64,000 bases of DNA from Falciphora oryzae (lineage: Eukaryota > Ascomycota > Sordariomycetes > Magnaporthales > Magnaporthaceae): NCBI GenBank assembly GCA_000733355.1, contig JNVV01000008.1:774927-838926 (forward strand). Reading direction: 5' to 3'. Of this stretch, positions 42,132-50,814 are shown piece by piece. The first letter of the stretch is position 1; each line of letters begins with the position of its first letter. A program made the translations under genes and the position numbers. The notes under the pieces were generated by a model. It made no database searches. It saw only the letters and a list, made by a program, of their open reading frames with translations, and was not told where the DNA came from.

Positions 42132-45100
42132 ATGAGACTGGAAATACTCTATCCCACCTCCGAGAACCCCGGGACAAAGCCCCCAGATGTCGAGTGAGTG
42201 CGTCTGCCAGACCCTCGCAGCAAATAAACAGCCATGGCTAACGCCATTACCGCGGTGCCGCGTGGCAGCGTCGTTCTGGTCCATGGCCTCGACTCCGTGC
42301 AAAACTATAGAGACGGGGGCAGGGTCAAAACGTGGACCGCCGAAGACGACACCGTATGGCCCCGCGACATGCTGCCGAAGCACATGCCCAACGCTCGTGT
42401 TCTGTGCTACCGGTACAACGGCTCCATCAGAGGCACAACCGAATTGACCAGCGTCCGAATACATGGCTATTCCCTCCTTCAGGGCCTCAGGCAGCACTGC
42501 ACCCGCGGGTTCGGGGGTGAAAAACAAAGACCTATCATCTTTGTCGGCCACAGCCTGGGCGGCGTAATGTGTGTACCCATTCGTGCCGTCATGACGGTAG
42601 TTAAGTTTTTGCTGACGTGCCACAAGTATCAAACAGGTAAATTTGCAACGTCTCTCGCATCAGGCTGCTGTCTGTTGACACTTGGAGTCTAGGCTCTCAT
42701 CTCTGCCTATCTCGATCCAAAGTTCAAATACCTCGGAGACGCAACCTGTGGCATCGTAAGTACCATAGATGCCTATCTAGGCATGGAGGGCTTCCTAGGT
42801 GATATGAGACCCGGCTAATCAGCTGGGACGGCATTCTAACAGATCTTCCTTGGAACCCCTCACAATCTGCGCAGCCCGGAAAACAGGAGACGTTTCGCAG
42901 CCCGTATTCTGCATGCCGTGGGCAGCCAGCGGATCAAGACTGGGGGAGCGTTGCTGCCGGCCCTCCGGCCCTCTAGGATGGTTGAAGAGATCCAATCCAA
43001 TAGTAGCAGCCTGGCCGGTATCACGGATGACTTTGTGAAAGTTCTAAAAACCTTTAGCATTTCAATCTTCAATTTCATTGAGGAAGATTGGACCGAAGGG
43101 CTAAATGGGGTGGTTAGTTACATGAGACTGCTCACCCTTGGATCTTACCAAACGCGCGCCAGCCCCAACTGACCAATGCTTTTACCCACACAGGTCGTGA
43201 GCAATGACGATGCCTCCCTCGACGGGGTCGATTCCCTGTTCCTGTCAGGAGATCACGTCGGCATGTGCAGATTCTGTAACAATGACCTCGGATGGCAACG
43301 GTTCGGGCCTGTTTCAACCGCACTCCAAAAGCTAGCTAAAGGGGCATTTGGGAAGCCTGGTAAGCTAGCCATTTTACAGCATCTAGCGACAGGAGGACAC
43401 GGGAACGGAACAGACGAGCACTGACGGTCCAGTAGAGTCCTTTCGGGATGCCCTACTCAAGTCTTTGTGCACCCGCGAATTTCACGAGGATTCCGACCGC
43501 TTTCGCCCAACAAATGGAACCGGTCGATGGATTGAGGGGAAAGCCGAGTTCCAAAAGTGGCGAAACGGCACGGCGAGCAAACTCTGGATCCACGGCAAAC
43601 CAGCTGCTGGCAAAACCTATCTGGCAAAGCATATTATCAGCCACATGCAGGCCAAAAAGGACGTCCACGTCGTTAATTGCTTTCTAGACGGGAGGAAGCC
43701 GGAGCGCAATAGCTGTCACGCGATTTTCCGGTCGACGATCCACCGAGTAGCCACCAAATACCCTTCGCCCTGGGATGACCCTACGCTTTGGAATGATCAT
43801 TCGCTCCCGGAAAAGGATGTTGACCCGCCTGGAGTCCGTCGGGTGGACGGTACTGCCGCGAACTGGACACGAGAGGAGCTGATGAAGCTGTGGCAAGGTA
43901 TCTTGCAGCGAGCGGCGACAAAAGGCAACGGGCTTGCTATCGTCGTCGATGGGTTCGACCAGATTCCGGACGAGGACCAACAGGACTTTCTCAACTGTCT
44001 CGAGGAATACGAAGCGAAACAGATATGCCGGGACCGCCCCTATCTTCGCGTCCTCGTCCTGTCTCGATGGTGTCCCAGCCTTGATAGCCGGAAGCGAGGG
44101 TTCGTCGTGTACGAAATCAAAGAGCAGGACAACATCGATGATATCCACCTCACGATTAAAAGGCAGCTGAGCGTATTCGCGGAACTGGCACAGTATTCTG
44201 ACGACTTCCAGAAAGTTGTGTGCGACGAAGTCGCGCGAGGCGCCAAGGGGATTTATCTCTGGGCTACGGCCGTGATGGCCGACATTGGGATCCGGATGCC
44301 TGCAGAAAATCAGCTGCAACAACAGCTCGGGAAACTTCCAAAATCGCTTGCCGAACTCTACGACTCGATTCTCGGCAACATCAGATCGAGACAGGACAGC
44401 TCTGAGCTTATGACGCGAAGAGTCCTCCTTTGGGTCGTGTTTAGCTTGGAGCCCCTGAAATTGCAAGAGCTAAACATCGCTCTCACTTTAACTGAACTGT
44501 GGGAAGAAGACCGTGACAGGCCGATCACTAACGAGCTCCTCGCGTCAAATATGATCCGCCAGGAGGTATTCAAGGCCCATTTGGCCATGGTATGCGGCCA
44601 GCTCCTCAGCCTCTCCTCGAGCGGCCACGTCATCCCCGTTCACCGAACCCTGCGGCAGTACTTGACCACCGACCCCAACACGTTCAGAGACGCCGCGCAC
44701 AAGGAATGGAGGGTGCCCAACCACGCTACTTTTTACATATCGGAGCGGGCGGCGGACAGAAATCTGGGAAGTATGTGTGCTGCATACCTCATGATGCCTT
44801 CGTTCGAAAGCGCGGGGGAGCGATTCAAGCCAACAGACGAGGGCCGCGCCCGGTGGGAGGTCAAAGTCCAGACCAAGATCGACCAGAACCATCTCGTGAG
44901 GTATGCAGCGCTGTGCTGGCTGAGACACTTCCAGCACGCCGGGCCGGCTGAAGGGCGCGACCTCCAAAGCTATGAGACCCTGCGTCGCATGACGACAGGG
45001 CTTGGCACCAGCTGGTGTGAAGTGTGGTGGTTTGCCCGAAAATGGAGAGGGCTGGACTTCCCCGAGACTCTCCAGGGCCTTGGGCAGCTGATGCTAGATG

Positions 45101-45507
45101 CTGAGTGGACTGAGAACCCGTTGGTGTCGCCCATAGAGGCGCGGCCCAGCAACAACGGCTCGCCGAATCAGTGGATATCTCCCGAGCCGCCGGCCACCGA
45201 AGAAGACGCCCCCGCTATTCGAACCACTCCGGCTGGCCCTGAGCCAGCTCCACTGGCGCCGCGAAGTCACGATTATACTCGTGCGAGCTCCCCTCCCCTG
45301 GCTCCCATCCATCAAGACTTCGATGCCGAGGAGCCGGCAGCACCCGAACGGCAAACCAGAGACGACCCCGCTGCGACTGATCTCCGTGGCGACTCACGAA
45401 GCAGCAGCGCTCGCGCACATGAGCCTAAACGGCACAGCCAGCACGAAAAGATCTGCTGTGAGTGGTTCTGCTGCGTACCCAACTGCAGAAGCTGCTACCC
45501 TGGTTGA
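42132..45507 (+). CDS. NLR-type protein: alpha/beta hydrolase plus NACHT ATPase
   Basis: Exons 42132-42193, 42269-42563, 42693-42755, 42843-43112, 43194-43359 and 43436-45507 stay in phase and give 975 residues. The N-terminal hydrolase (1-285) has DVVLVHGLDS, GHSLGG, IFLGTPHNLRS and LSGDHVGMCRF. A start in exon 2 (42234) would lose the MRLEILYPTSENPGTKPPDV lead. The usual IVxKQ after GHSLGG is absent under this splicing. The NACHT module starts with LWIHGKPAAGKTYLAKHI (P-loop near 339-346), with Walker B LAIVVDGFDQIP near 460, GIYLWATAVM and LPKSLAELYDSILGNI. No ANK, WD40 or TPR repeats follow. Instead there is a proline-rich tail ending in ICCEWFCCVPNCRSCYPG. Related fungal NLRs sense non-self and trigger cell death; that role here is inference. 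Confidence 0.82.
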
Positions 45508-45565
45508 TGCGTGGTGAGAGGAGCGTAAGGTGCTGGGAACTTGAGGGGTTTTCTTGGCCCCGTTA

Positions 45566-45730
45566 GATGATATTAGCAGGCACATGGCACGGAGTTTGCG
45601 CACGTGACCTTCCCGTGCCCCCTTATCCCTTTTTTTAGCCCCCTTTTCTTTCGCGTAGCTGTCTGACGTGCTCTTTGCGGCCTTGTTGAAGTCATGTTTA
45701 CTTGATCGGCATGTTGGAGGAAAATAAATC
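45566..45730 (+). repeat. Diverged dispersed non-coding repeat, copy B
   Basis: This aligns by eye with 34708-34900 on the same strand. It shares GATGAT, AGCAGGCACATGG-like, CACGTGACC, the T-run beside AGCCCCCTTTT, TAGCTGTCTG, TTTGCGGCCTTG, CGGCATGTTG and AAAATA in order. It lies directly behind the NLR gene, whereas copy A lies on the left side of the cluster. Confidence 0.6.
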
Positions 45731-46274
45731 CGTAAGCACATGTTTGTTTAACGCGACACTTATTATAATTCAGCCAATCCGTCATGCAAAATCTCACATA
45801 CCCCCAGAAAACACCATACACACGCGAGGCGTGGGTTGCGTCGGTTTTGAGCATCTTGCCTGCATCTCGGTGGGCCGCTGGGAAAAGGAGAACGTCCCCG
45901 ACATATCGCGAAACTTGGCCCGTAAAGATAAGTGCGCTTCCACAATAAAAAGCCCCCTGAGGCCAGAAGAAAGTAATAGCGAAGCGCTATAGCCTCATCT
46001 ATTTCCCGTCCTCGGCCGCATTAGGGAGCCTCGGCTCAGATCCCTTGCATCCAGACATATATTCGGTAGGCCGTTAATGCGTACATATATATTCTTCTTC
46101 CCTTCAACTCCCGAGCCGCTTCAGCTGCCGTCTTGGTCTGCACAGGTCGTCATTGCCGCATCCCCACAAGTCAACTGCTCAGAGCGAATATTCGGGCAGG
46201 AGCAAGCTGGGCGTCAGAAACACTAGGATCGGCTATGTTTGAGTCGGTAAAAGTCACAGAGCCAGCCGCAAGAG

Positions 46275-46282
46275 TATATAAG
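46275..46282 (+). promoter_or_regulatory. TATA box of the T5orf172 gene
   Basis: TATATAAG lies about 115 bases before the ATG at 46394, at a good distance for a short leader. It argues for translation starting at 46394 and not at the upstream in-frame codons, which would precede the TATA box. Confidence 0.6.
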
Positions 46283-46393
46283 TGCGTGCGAGACAATCAG
46301 TTATCTTTCATTCATATACTACGAATCCACAGGGAGGCGCTACTGCCAAGAGCTGTTCTCAAAATTCTCCCGATATACCGCTCCTTGGTCAAG

Positions 46394-47632
46394 ATGGCCG
46401 CTCACGTGGCCAGTCCCGCCACCATCTCGAGGCCGGTGGTCCGTAGCCCCATAAATCATGCTGCTGAAGCGCGTCTTCAGATCGGGGAGTATCTTACCCA
46501 ATGGCTCTCAGCCCTTACTGTCCAGGATCCCTCCGCTGCGGACCCATCGCTGCGAGAAGAGCAGAAGGAAGAGCCGGGGCAGGTCTTATCCAGCACACGT
46601 AGCAGTGTACCAGGCCAGAAGTCAGCCAACATCAGGACTCCACCAGCCTCTTCCCTAGTAACAGCAGAGGTAGGCCGAGTTGTCTCTGGATCCGACGTAG
46701 GCGTGACGGAGGCTACACAGGATGCTGTAAGCCACGGCGACGGTGGCGGTAAACCAGGCTCGTCGGACCGCAGGCTTCTCCGCAAGTCTCGTCCCGTGAT
46801 CGGCTGCCTGTACGACAGCAGTGCCCCAGACAGCAATCGCTCCTCAGAGCCTGATAGCGACGGAGGCAATGACGGCGGCGGCGAGGGTCCAGGAGAGCCC
46901 ACCAGCTCCGGCGGGGCCATACTTACCACAGTCTTTTGTCAGTTACCCCAACTGCACCAGTTCACCCCTTTCTACAGCGCCAGGGCCAGCCAAGGCGGTA
47001 GCAGCTCCACCAACCGCGAGGTGGCCCGGCGGCTGCGCCGCCCACTGTCAGGGACCGACCTGGCCCGCAAGGGAAAGATGCCAATGGTGGGAGTAGCAGG
47101 AGGGGGGCAGAGCAGCAGCGGCGACCTCCGCGGCGGCTTCGTCTACGTCTTCACGCTGCCCGACACGGTGGCCGTGTGCCCGCCGACGCGGCACGTCAAG
47201 ATCGGCATGACGACGCAGCGCGCCGTGGCGGGCCGGCTCGCGCAGATCCGGACGCGCTGCGGCTACGCGCCGGTTCTGGTTTCCGCGGTGTGGACGCGCC
47301 ACCCGCTGCGCGTCGAGGAGCTGGTGCACGCGCAGCTTGGAGATCGCAGGCGCTTGCAATCTGCTGGTGGGAGTGGATGTCCCGGCTGCGGCACCCGACA
47401 TAGGGAGTGGTTCGAGATGGGGGCGGATGAGGCGGGGGAGGTCGTGCGCATCTGGGCTGCCTGGGTCGAGTGCAGGATGCCGTATGATGACGAGACGGGG
47501 GCGTTGAGGGAGGAGTGGCGCAGGCGCTTGCCCGAGACGCTGCCCGAGGACCCGGCGTTCTGGAAGCCGTTCACGGGTGTGGGTGTGCCGGGGGCCGCTT
47601 GGCAGGGGGATGATGTGCATATGAGCGGGTAG
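46394..47632 (+). CDS. T5orf172 (GIY-YIG-like) domain protein
   Basis: One exon encodes 412 residues from an AAGATGG context at 46394. The first ~220 residues are hydrophilic and low complexity. The C-terminal third carries the T5orf172/DUF1766 fold: GGFVYVFTLPD, then HVKIGMTTQRAVAGRLAQIR, CGYAPVLVSAVWTRHPLRVE, EELVHAQLGDRRR and REWFEMGADEA. The KIGMT strand, the following arginine and the E-x-x-x-H helix are the parts usually conserved. The CPGCGTRH motif could bind a metal. T5orf172 is related to the GIY-YIG nuclease fold. Fungal members are largely uncharacterised, and nuclease activity here is unproven. It lies just outside the hydrolase/NLR cluster. Confidence 0.82.
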   Translation: MAAHVASPATISRPVVRSPINHAAEARLQIGEYLTQWLSALTVQDPSAADPSLREEQKEEPGQVLSSTRSSVPGQKSANIRTPPASSLVTAEVGRVVSGSDVGVTEATQDAVSHGDGGGKPGSSDRRLLRKSRPVIGCLYDSSAPDSNRSSEPDSDGGNDGGGEGPGEPTSSGGAILTTVFCQLPQLHQFTPFYSARASQGGSSSTNREVARRLRRPLSGTDLARKGKMPMVGVAGGGQSSSGDLRGGFVYVFTLPDTVAVCPPTRHVKIGMTTQRAVAGRLAQIRTRCGYAPVLVSAVWTRHPLRVEELVHAQLGDRRRLQSAGGSGCPGCGTRHREWFEMGADEAGEVVRIWAAWVECRMPYDDETGALREEWRRRLPETLPEDPAFWKPFTGVGVPGAAWQGDDVHMSG

Positions 47633-48893
47633 GGGGCCGAGGAAGACGACCTCACCGATTTGCCTAGGTAGCTGACTCGGCATCCTTGTTGCCATAGCCG
47701 AGGATAGATCATGATAGACAATAGAGATGGTTGAGGGCCGTGGTCTAGAGTATTATTAGCTTCGTGCATGTCGGCGCCTCTCTCGCTGCAGGGGTTCTTC
47801 GGCATGTTTCCTGTTCTGCACCGGAGGCACGAGAAAACGAAAGCTTGTCATGCATGGCTCTGCTTTCTGTTTCGTCAAAAGAGTGTCAATTCCGCATTTA
47901 AGGTTATGGGAAACACATGGTATGACTAAGTCCAAACACTGGTTGACATACACTACCGTCGCAATAGGCTTGTTTATTGGCTCGGGGTCCTGCAGTCGTG
48001 GTGTCGGGTGCCCGACTCTCAAGAGCTCGGTACGTGACGGCATGAGCAGCTTGGACGGGCCATGGTTTGCCACGTCCAAGTGTCGCAATGGCTCGGACGG
48101 CGGTCCGTGATGCTTGACTTGATGTCGACTGTTGGGCGGCGCATTCCAGCTTGTGAATGTTTATATATAAACTATAGCCAACATCGGACGGCACCTGTCG
48201 GTGTAGCCACATCGGCGTTTTAACACTCATGACCTGGGGTTGCGATTGGCTCCGTATCTCTGGTTTGGAACATGGGACGCATTCTCCTTTTCAGACAGAA
48301 GATATCGCCTGACCATTCTATGATTCGGTAGATGTGTGGCTTCACCTTCAGCCCTCCAGGCAGTAGAAGAGCATCGATTGGGTCGAGCTTCCCCGAGAAG
48401 TTGCTATGCCCGCTGGGTCCGGGGCAGATAAGTGACTCGGATGAGTGTGCTCGAAATAGTATCATCCTTTGTGGTCGAGGCTAACGTGCGTATGTCTTGC
48501 CACAATCCCTGCAGACTGAGGTGGATGGCACCTCCTGATGACGCCCATGCGGCCGGGGACCCGGCCTGCCGCGCTTTTTGAGCCATAGTAGCTGCGGGCG
48601 ACGGCCGAGGGGTTGCGCGTGCGATATTGGCCGAGACAGGATTTGTCGGACGGGGGTTCAGTGATCCCAAGCATGCTACACCTCCACTGGAATATTAATA
48701 TCGAGGGTCGCGCCCCGAGTGCAAGCGACTGTCAGCCCGCAAGTCAGCACAACAAGGCTTCGACCGACCTGACTTTAGACTCGAGTCTCCTGCTAGACGG
48801 GTCAGCTTGAAGCACTACAGCAGCAGCGCTGCAAGACATCCGCTTTCTTCACTTTGTTTCTCCTTTGAATACCCGTTTGTGCCCATTGGCAAG
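47633..48893. other. Intergenic region before the HsbA gene
   Basis: No gene was recognised in 1.26 kb. The minus-strand frames at 47756-48230 lack domains. The right end holds the HsbA leader; the frame there is open back to 48807, but the signal peptide begins at 48894. Confidence 0.55.
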
Positions 48894-49871
48894 ATGAAGG
48901 CCAGCACTATCATCATCAACTCCTTACTTCTGGCCACGGGCCTGGCAGCGCCAGCAGCGTCCCTGGCCAGGAGAGACCTTGCAGCGATCCAAGGAGCATT
49001 GAAGAAGGTGGAGGATGGCCTGGGTAAGGTCAAGACGGCGGTTCAGGGGCTGAACGGCAATGACATCAACTCAGGCACGCCCATCCTGTCGGCGTCGGAT
49101 ACGCTGAGCAAGACCATCAAGCAGGCGACGACGGACATTCAAGGCAGCCAGGAGCTGTCGCTCCAGGACGCACTTTCGCTGCAGCAGTCAGCGAGCCCAC
49201 TGATCACGGCAGTTCAGGACACCATCAGCGCGCTGACGTCCAAAAAGGCAGCGCTCGACCAGCTGGGAGTCACCCAGATCGCCGTCACCACGCTCAAGCA
49301 GCAGAAGACGGACAGCGCGGGTCTCGGCAAGGCTCTCGTGTCCAAGGTCCCCGCCATCGGCCAGGGTATCGCGCAGCAGAGCGTCGACCAGATCGGCCAG
49401 ATGCTTGACCAGGGTATCGCGGCACTCAGCGGTGCTCCCGCAGGCGGCGGCGGCGGCGCTGCCCCGGCCGCGCCCGCTGGTGGTGCGACAGGCGGTGCAG
49501 GAGGCAACGGAACGGCCGGCGCCGCACCAAAGCCCGCCGAGCCTGCCGCTCCGAAGCCAGCCGAGCCCGCTACCGGAGAGCCTGCCGCGCCTAAGCCTGC
49601 TGAGCCTGCCGCTGGTGAGCCCGCTGCGGCCCAGCCCGCCGAGCCTGCTGCACCCGAGCCTGCCGAGCCCGCAGCCGAGCCCAAGCCCGCCGCCGGCAAC
49701 AACAACCCCCTGGGTGCCATCCTCGGCCTTCTCGGACAGGGCAACGGCAACAACGCCAACGCCAACCCCATGGCGGCGCTGCTCGGGGCTGCGGGCGGTG
49801 CGAAGGGCAACGGGGCGGGCGGCAACGCGGCCGCGAACCCCCTCGCCGCGCTCACCGGCGGGGCGGCCTAG
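48894..49871 (+). CDS. HsbA-like secreted hydrophobic-surface-binding protein
   Basis: Translation from the ATG at 48894 gives a signal peptide (MKASTIIINSLLLATGLAAP) and 325 residues. An earlier ATG at 48807 would bury the signal. Residues about 25-180 form the helical HsbA domain: RDLAAIQGALKKVEDGLGKV, SASDTLSKTIKQATTDIQGS, SLQQSASPLITAVQDTISAL and IAQQSVDQIGQMLDQG. A glycine linker follows, then a run of proline/alanine/glutamate units (about nine PAEPA-type repeats) and a Gly/Asn/Ala tail. HsbA proteins bind hydrophobic surfaces and help recruit hydrolytic enzymes such as cutinases, and some are cell-wall proteins. The TAG at 49869-49871 ends the frame. The same frame continues coding-like for 60 codons, described separately. 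Confidence 0.85.
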   Translation: MKASTIIINSLLLATGLAAPAASLARRDLAAIQGALKKVEDGLGKVKTAVQGLNGNDINSGTPILSASDTLSKTIKQATTDIQGSQELSLQDALSLQQSASPLITAVQDTISALTSKKAALDQLGVTQIAVTTLKQQKTDSAGLGKALVSKVPAIGQGIAQQSVDQIGQMLDQGIAALSGAPAGGGGGAAPAAPAGGATGGAGGNGTAGAAPKPAEPAAPKPAEPATGEPAAPKPAEPAAGEPAAAQPAEPAAPEPAEPAAEPKPAAGNNNPLGAILGLLGQGNGNNANANPMAALLGAAGGAKGNGAGGNAAANPLAALTGGAA

Positions 49872-50054
49872 CGGCCGCAGCAGGGCGGTAACAGCAACGC
49901 GCTCGGCCAGATCCTCGGCGGCGTCGGCAACGCGGCCAACGGGGTCAACTCGGCCGGCGCAAAGGCCATCAAGGGCGTTCTGGGCGGGGGCAAGGGGAAC
50001 GATAACGGCAACCAGACTGGTGCTGCTGCCGCTGCCGCTGCTGCCGCTGCCTGA
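49872..50054 (+). other. In-frame coding-like extension after the HsbA stop
   Basis: Directly after the TAG, the same frame stays open for 60 codons to TGA at 50052-50054. The composition is the Gly/Asn/Ala style of the upstream tail (NALGQILGGVGNAANG resembles NPLGAILGLLGQGNGN before the stop) and ends in a ten-alanine run. The stop sits in the loop of a perfect GC hairpin, GCGGCC-TAGC-GGCCGC. No intron with a phase-keeping GT-AG pair was found that removes the TAG. It is either stop-codon readthrough or a one-base nonsense change (CAG to TAG). Confidence 0.6.
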
Positions 50055-50814
50055 ACACGCACATGTTGTGGGGTGTGGTGGTGTCTTGGGAGGATGGCTG
50101 GGAATGGTCTATCCTTTGTAAATAGGAGTCACTAAAGGCCCTTGAAGGGTCACGCTCGATCAATCGACTTTTTTTTAGTACTTGACTTCTCGTGGCAAGA
50201 AAAGGCAAAACTTTATAAGGGTCTGCGAGTGATGCCTGCAGTCAATAGCATATCTGCCGGGTTCATCCCTTGCGACGTTTCAAGCGGATTTGTGTTAATA
50301 AGCTTCTCGCCTCGGCCTCCAAGCTTCCCCTCCCAACTCACAGGAGGCTCTCTTGGCTCTCTCCCAAAGACTCCATGCCATGGAACCTCGCGCGGATCGA
50401 CCTCGCCGCGTACCAGCCAGCCAGCCCCCACCAAGCCGCCCGCTTATCTGTCGTCATGTTCATGTTCGGCAGGTGGGATGTTTGCTCCTTCCGGATGCGG
50501 CTTGGCAGCCGGGGTTGGGGTCGCATTGAGTCAGGCGAGTGGCCGTCATCCATTCTCCCTGCCGCCGTATTTGGCGGCGCATAGTCATGGACCGCGGTCA
50601 ATTTCCCAGAGCGGTTGGCGAGGCGCCCCGCAAGAGCTTCCGCCCGTCTATCTAGACCTGGCACTCGGCTGGCGCATAAAAAGGCTCCTGCCTTGGCCTC
50701 CCAGAGCCTGGCGCTGGCGCTTTTAGCTTCCAGCCAAGCAGCCAAGCAACGCCTCCAAGGCCCGTCTGCTCGCCTCCCTTGCTGCCTCCTGCCACGCCGT
50801 GCACTTCGCAAACC
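50055..50814. other. Intergenic region between HsbA and carboxypeptidase genes
   Basis: No gene was recognised. It holds a TATA-like box at 50675-50684 for the downstream gene. Confidence 0.5.
50675..50684 (+). promoter_or_regulatory. TATA-like box of the M14 carboxypeptidase gene
   Basis: CATAAAAAGG lies about 130 bases before the ATG at 50815 in otherwise GC-rich DNA. Confidence 0.45.

Larger units (their letters stand above)
45508..46393. other. Intergenic region upstream of the T5orf172 gene
   Basis: Contains the repeat copy B (45566-45730) and a TATA box near 46275. No gene was recognised. The frame of the next gene is open back to about 46133 but has no supporting motif there. Confidence 0.55.

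Noticed and set aside
42234..42268. Start of the NLR at ATG 42234
   Set aside because: It also falls in an intron (42194-42268) that joins a conserved N-terminal exon to the VLVHGL strand.
49780..49880. Intron removing the HsbA TAG (GTGCGA donor near 49799)
   Set aside because: All acceptors tried after the TAG lead to a TAA within a few codons, so the frame is not rescued.
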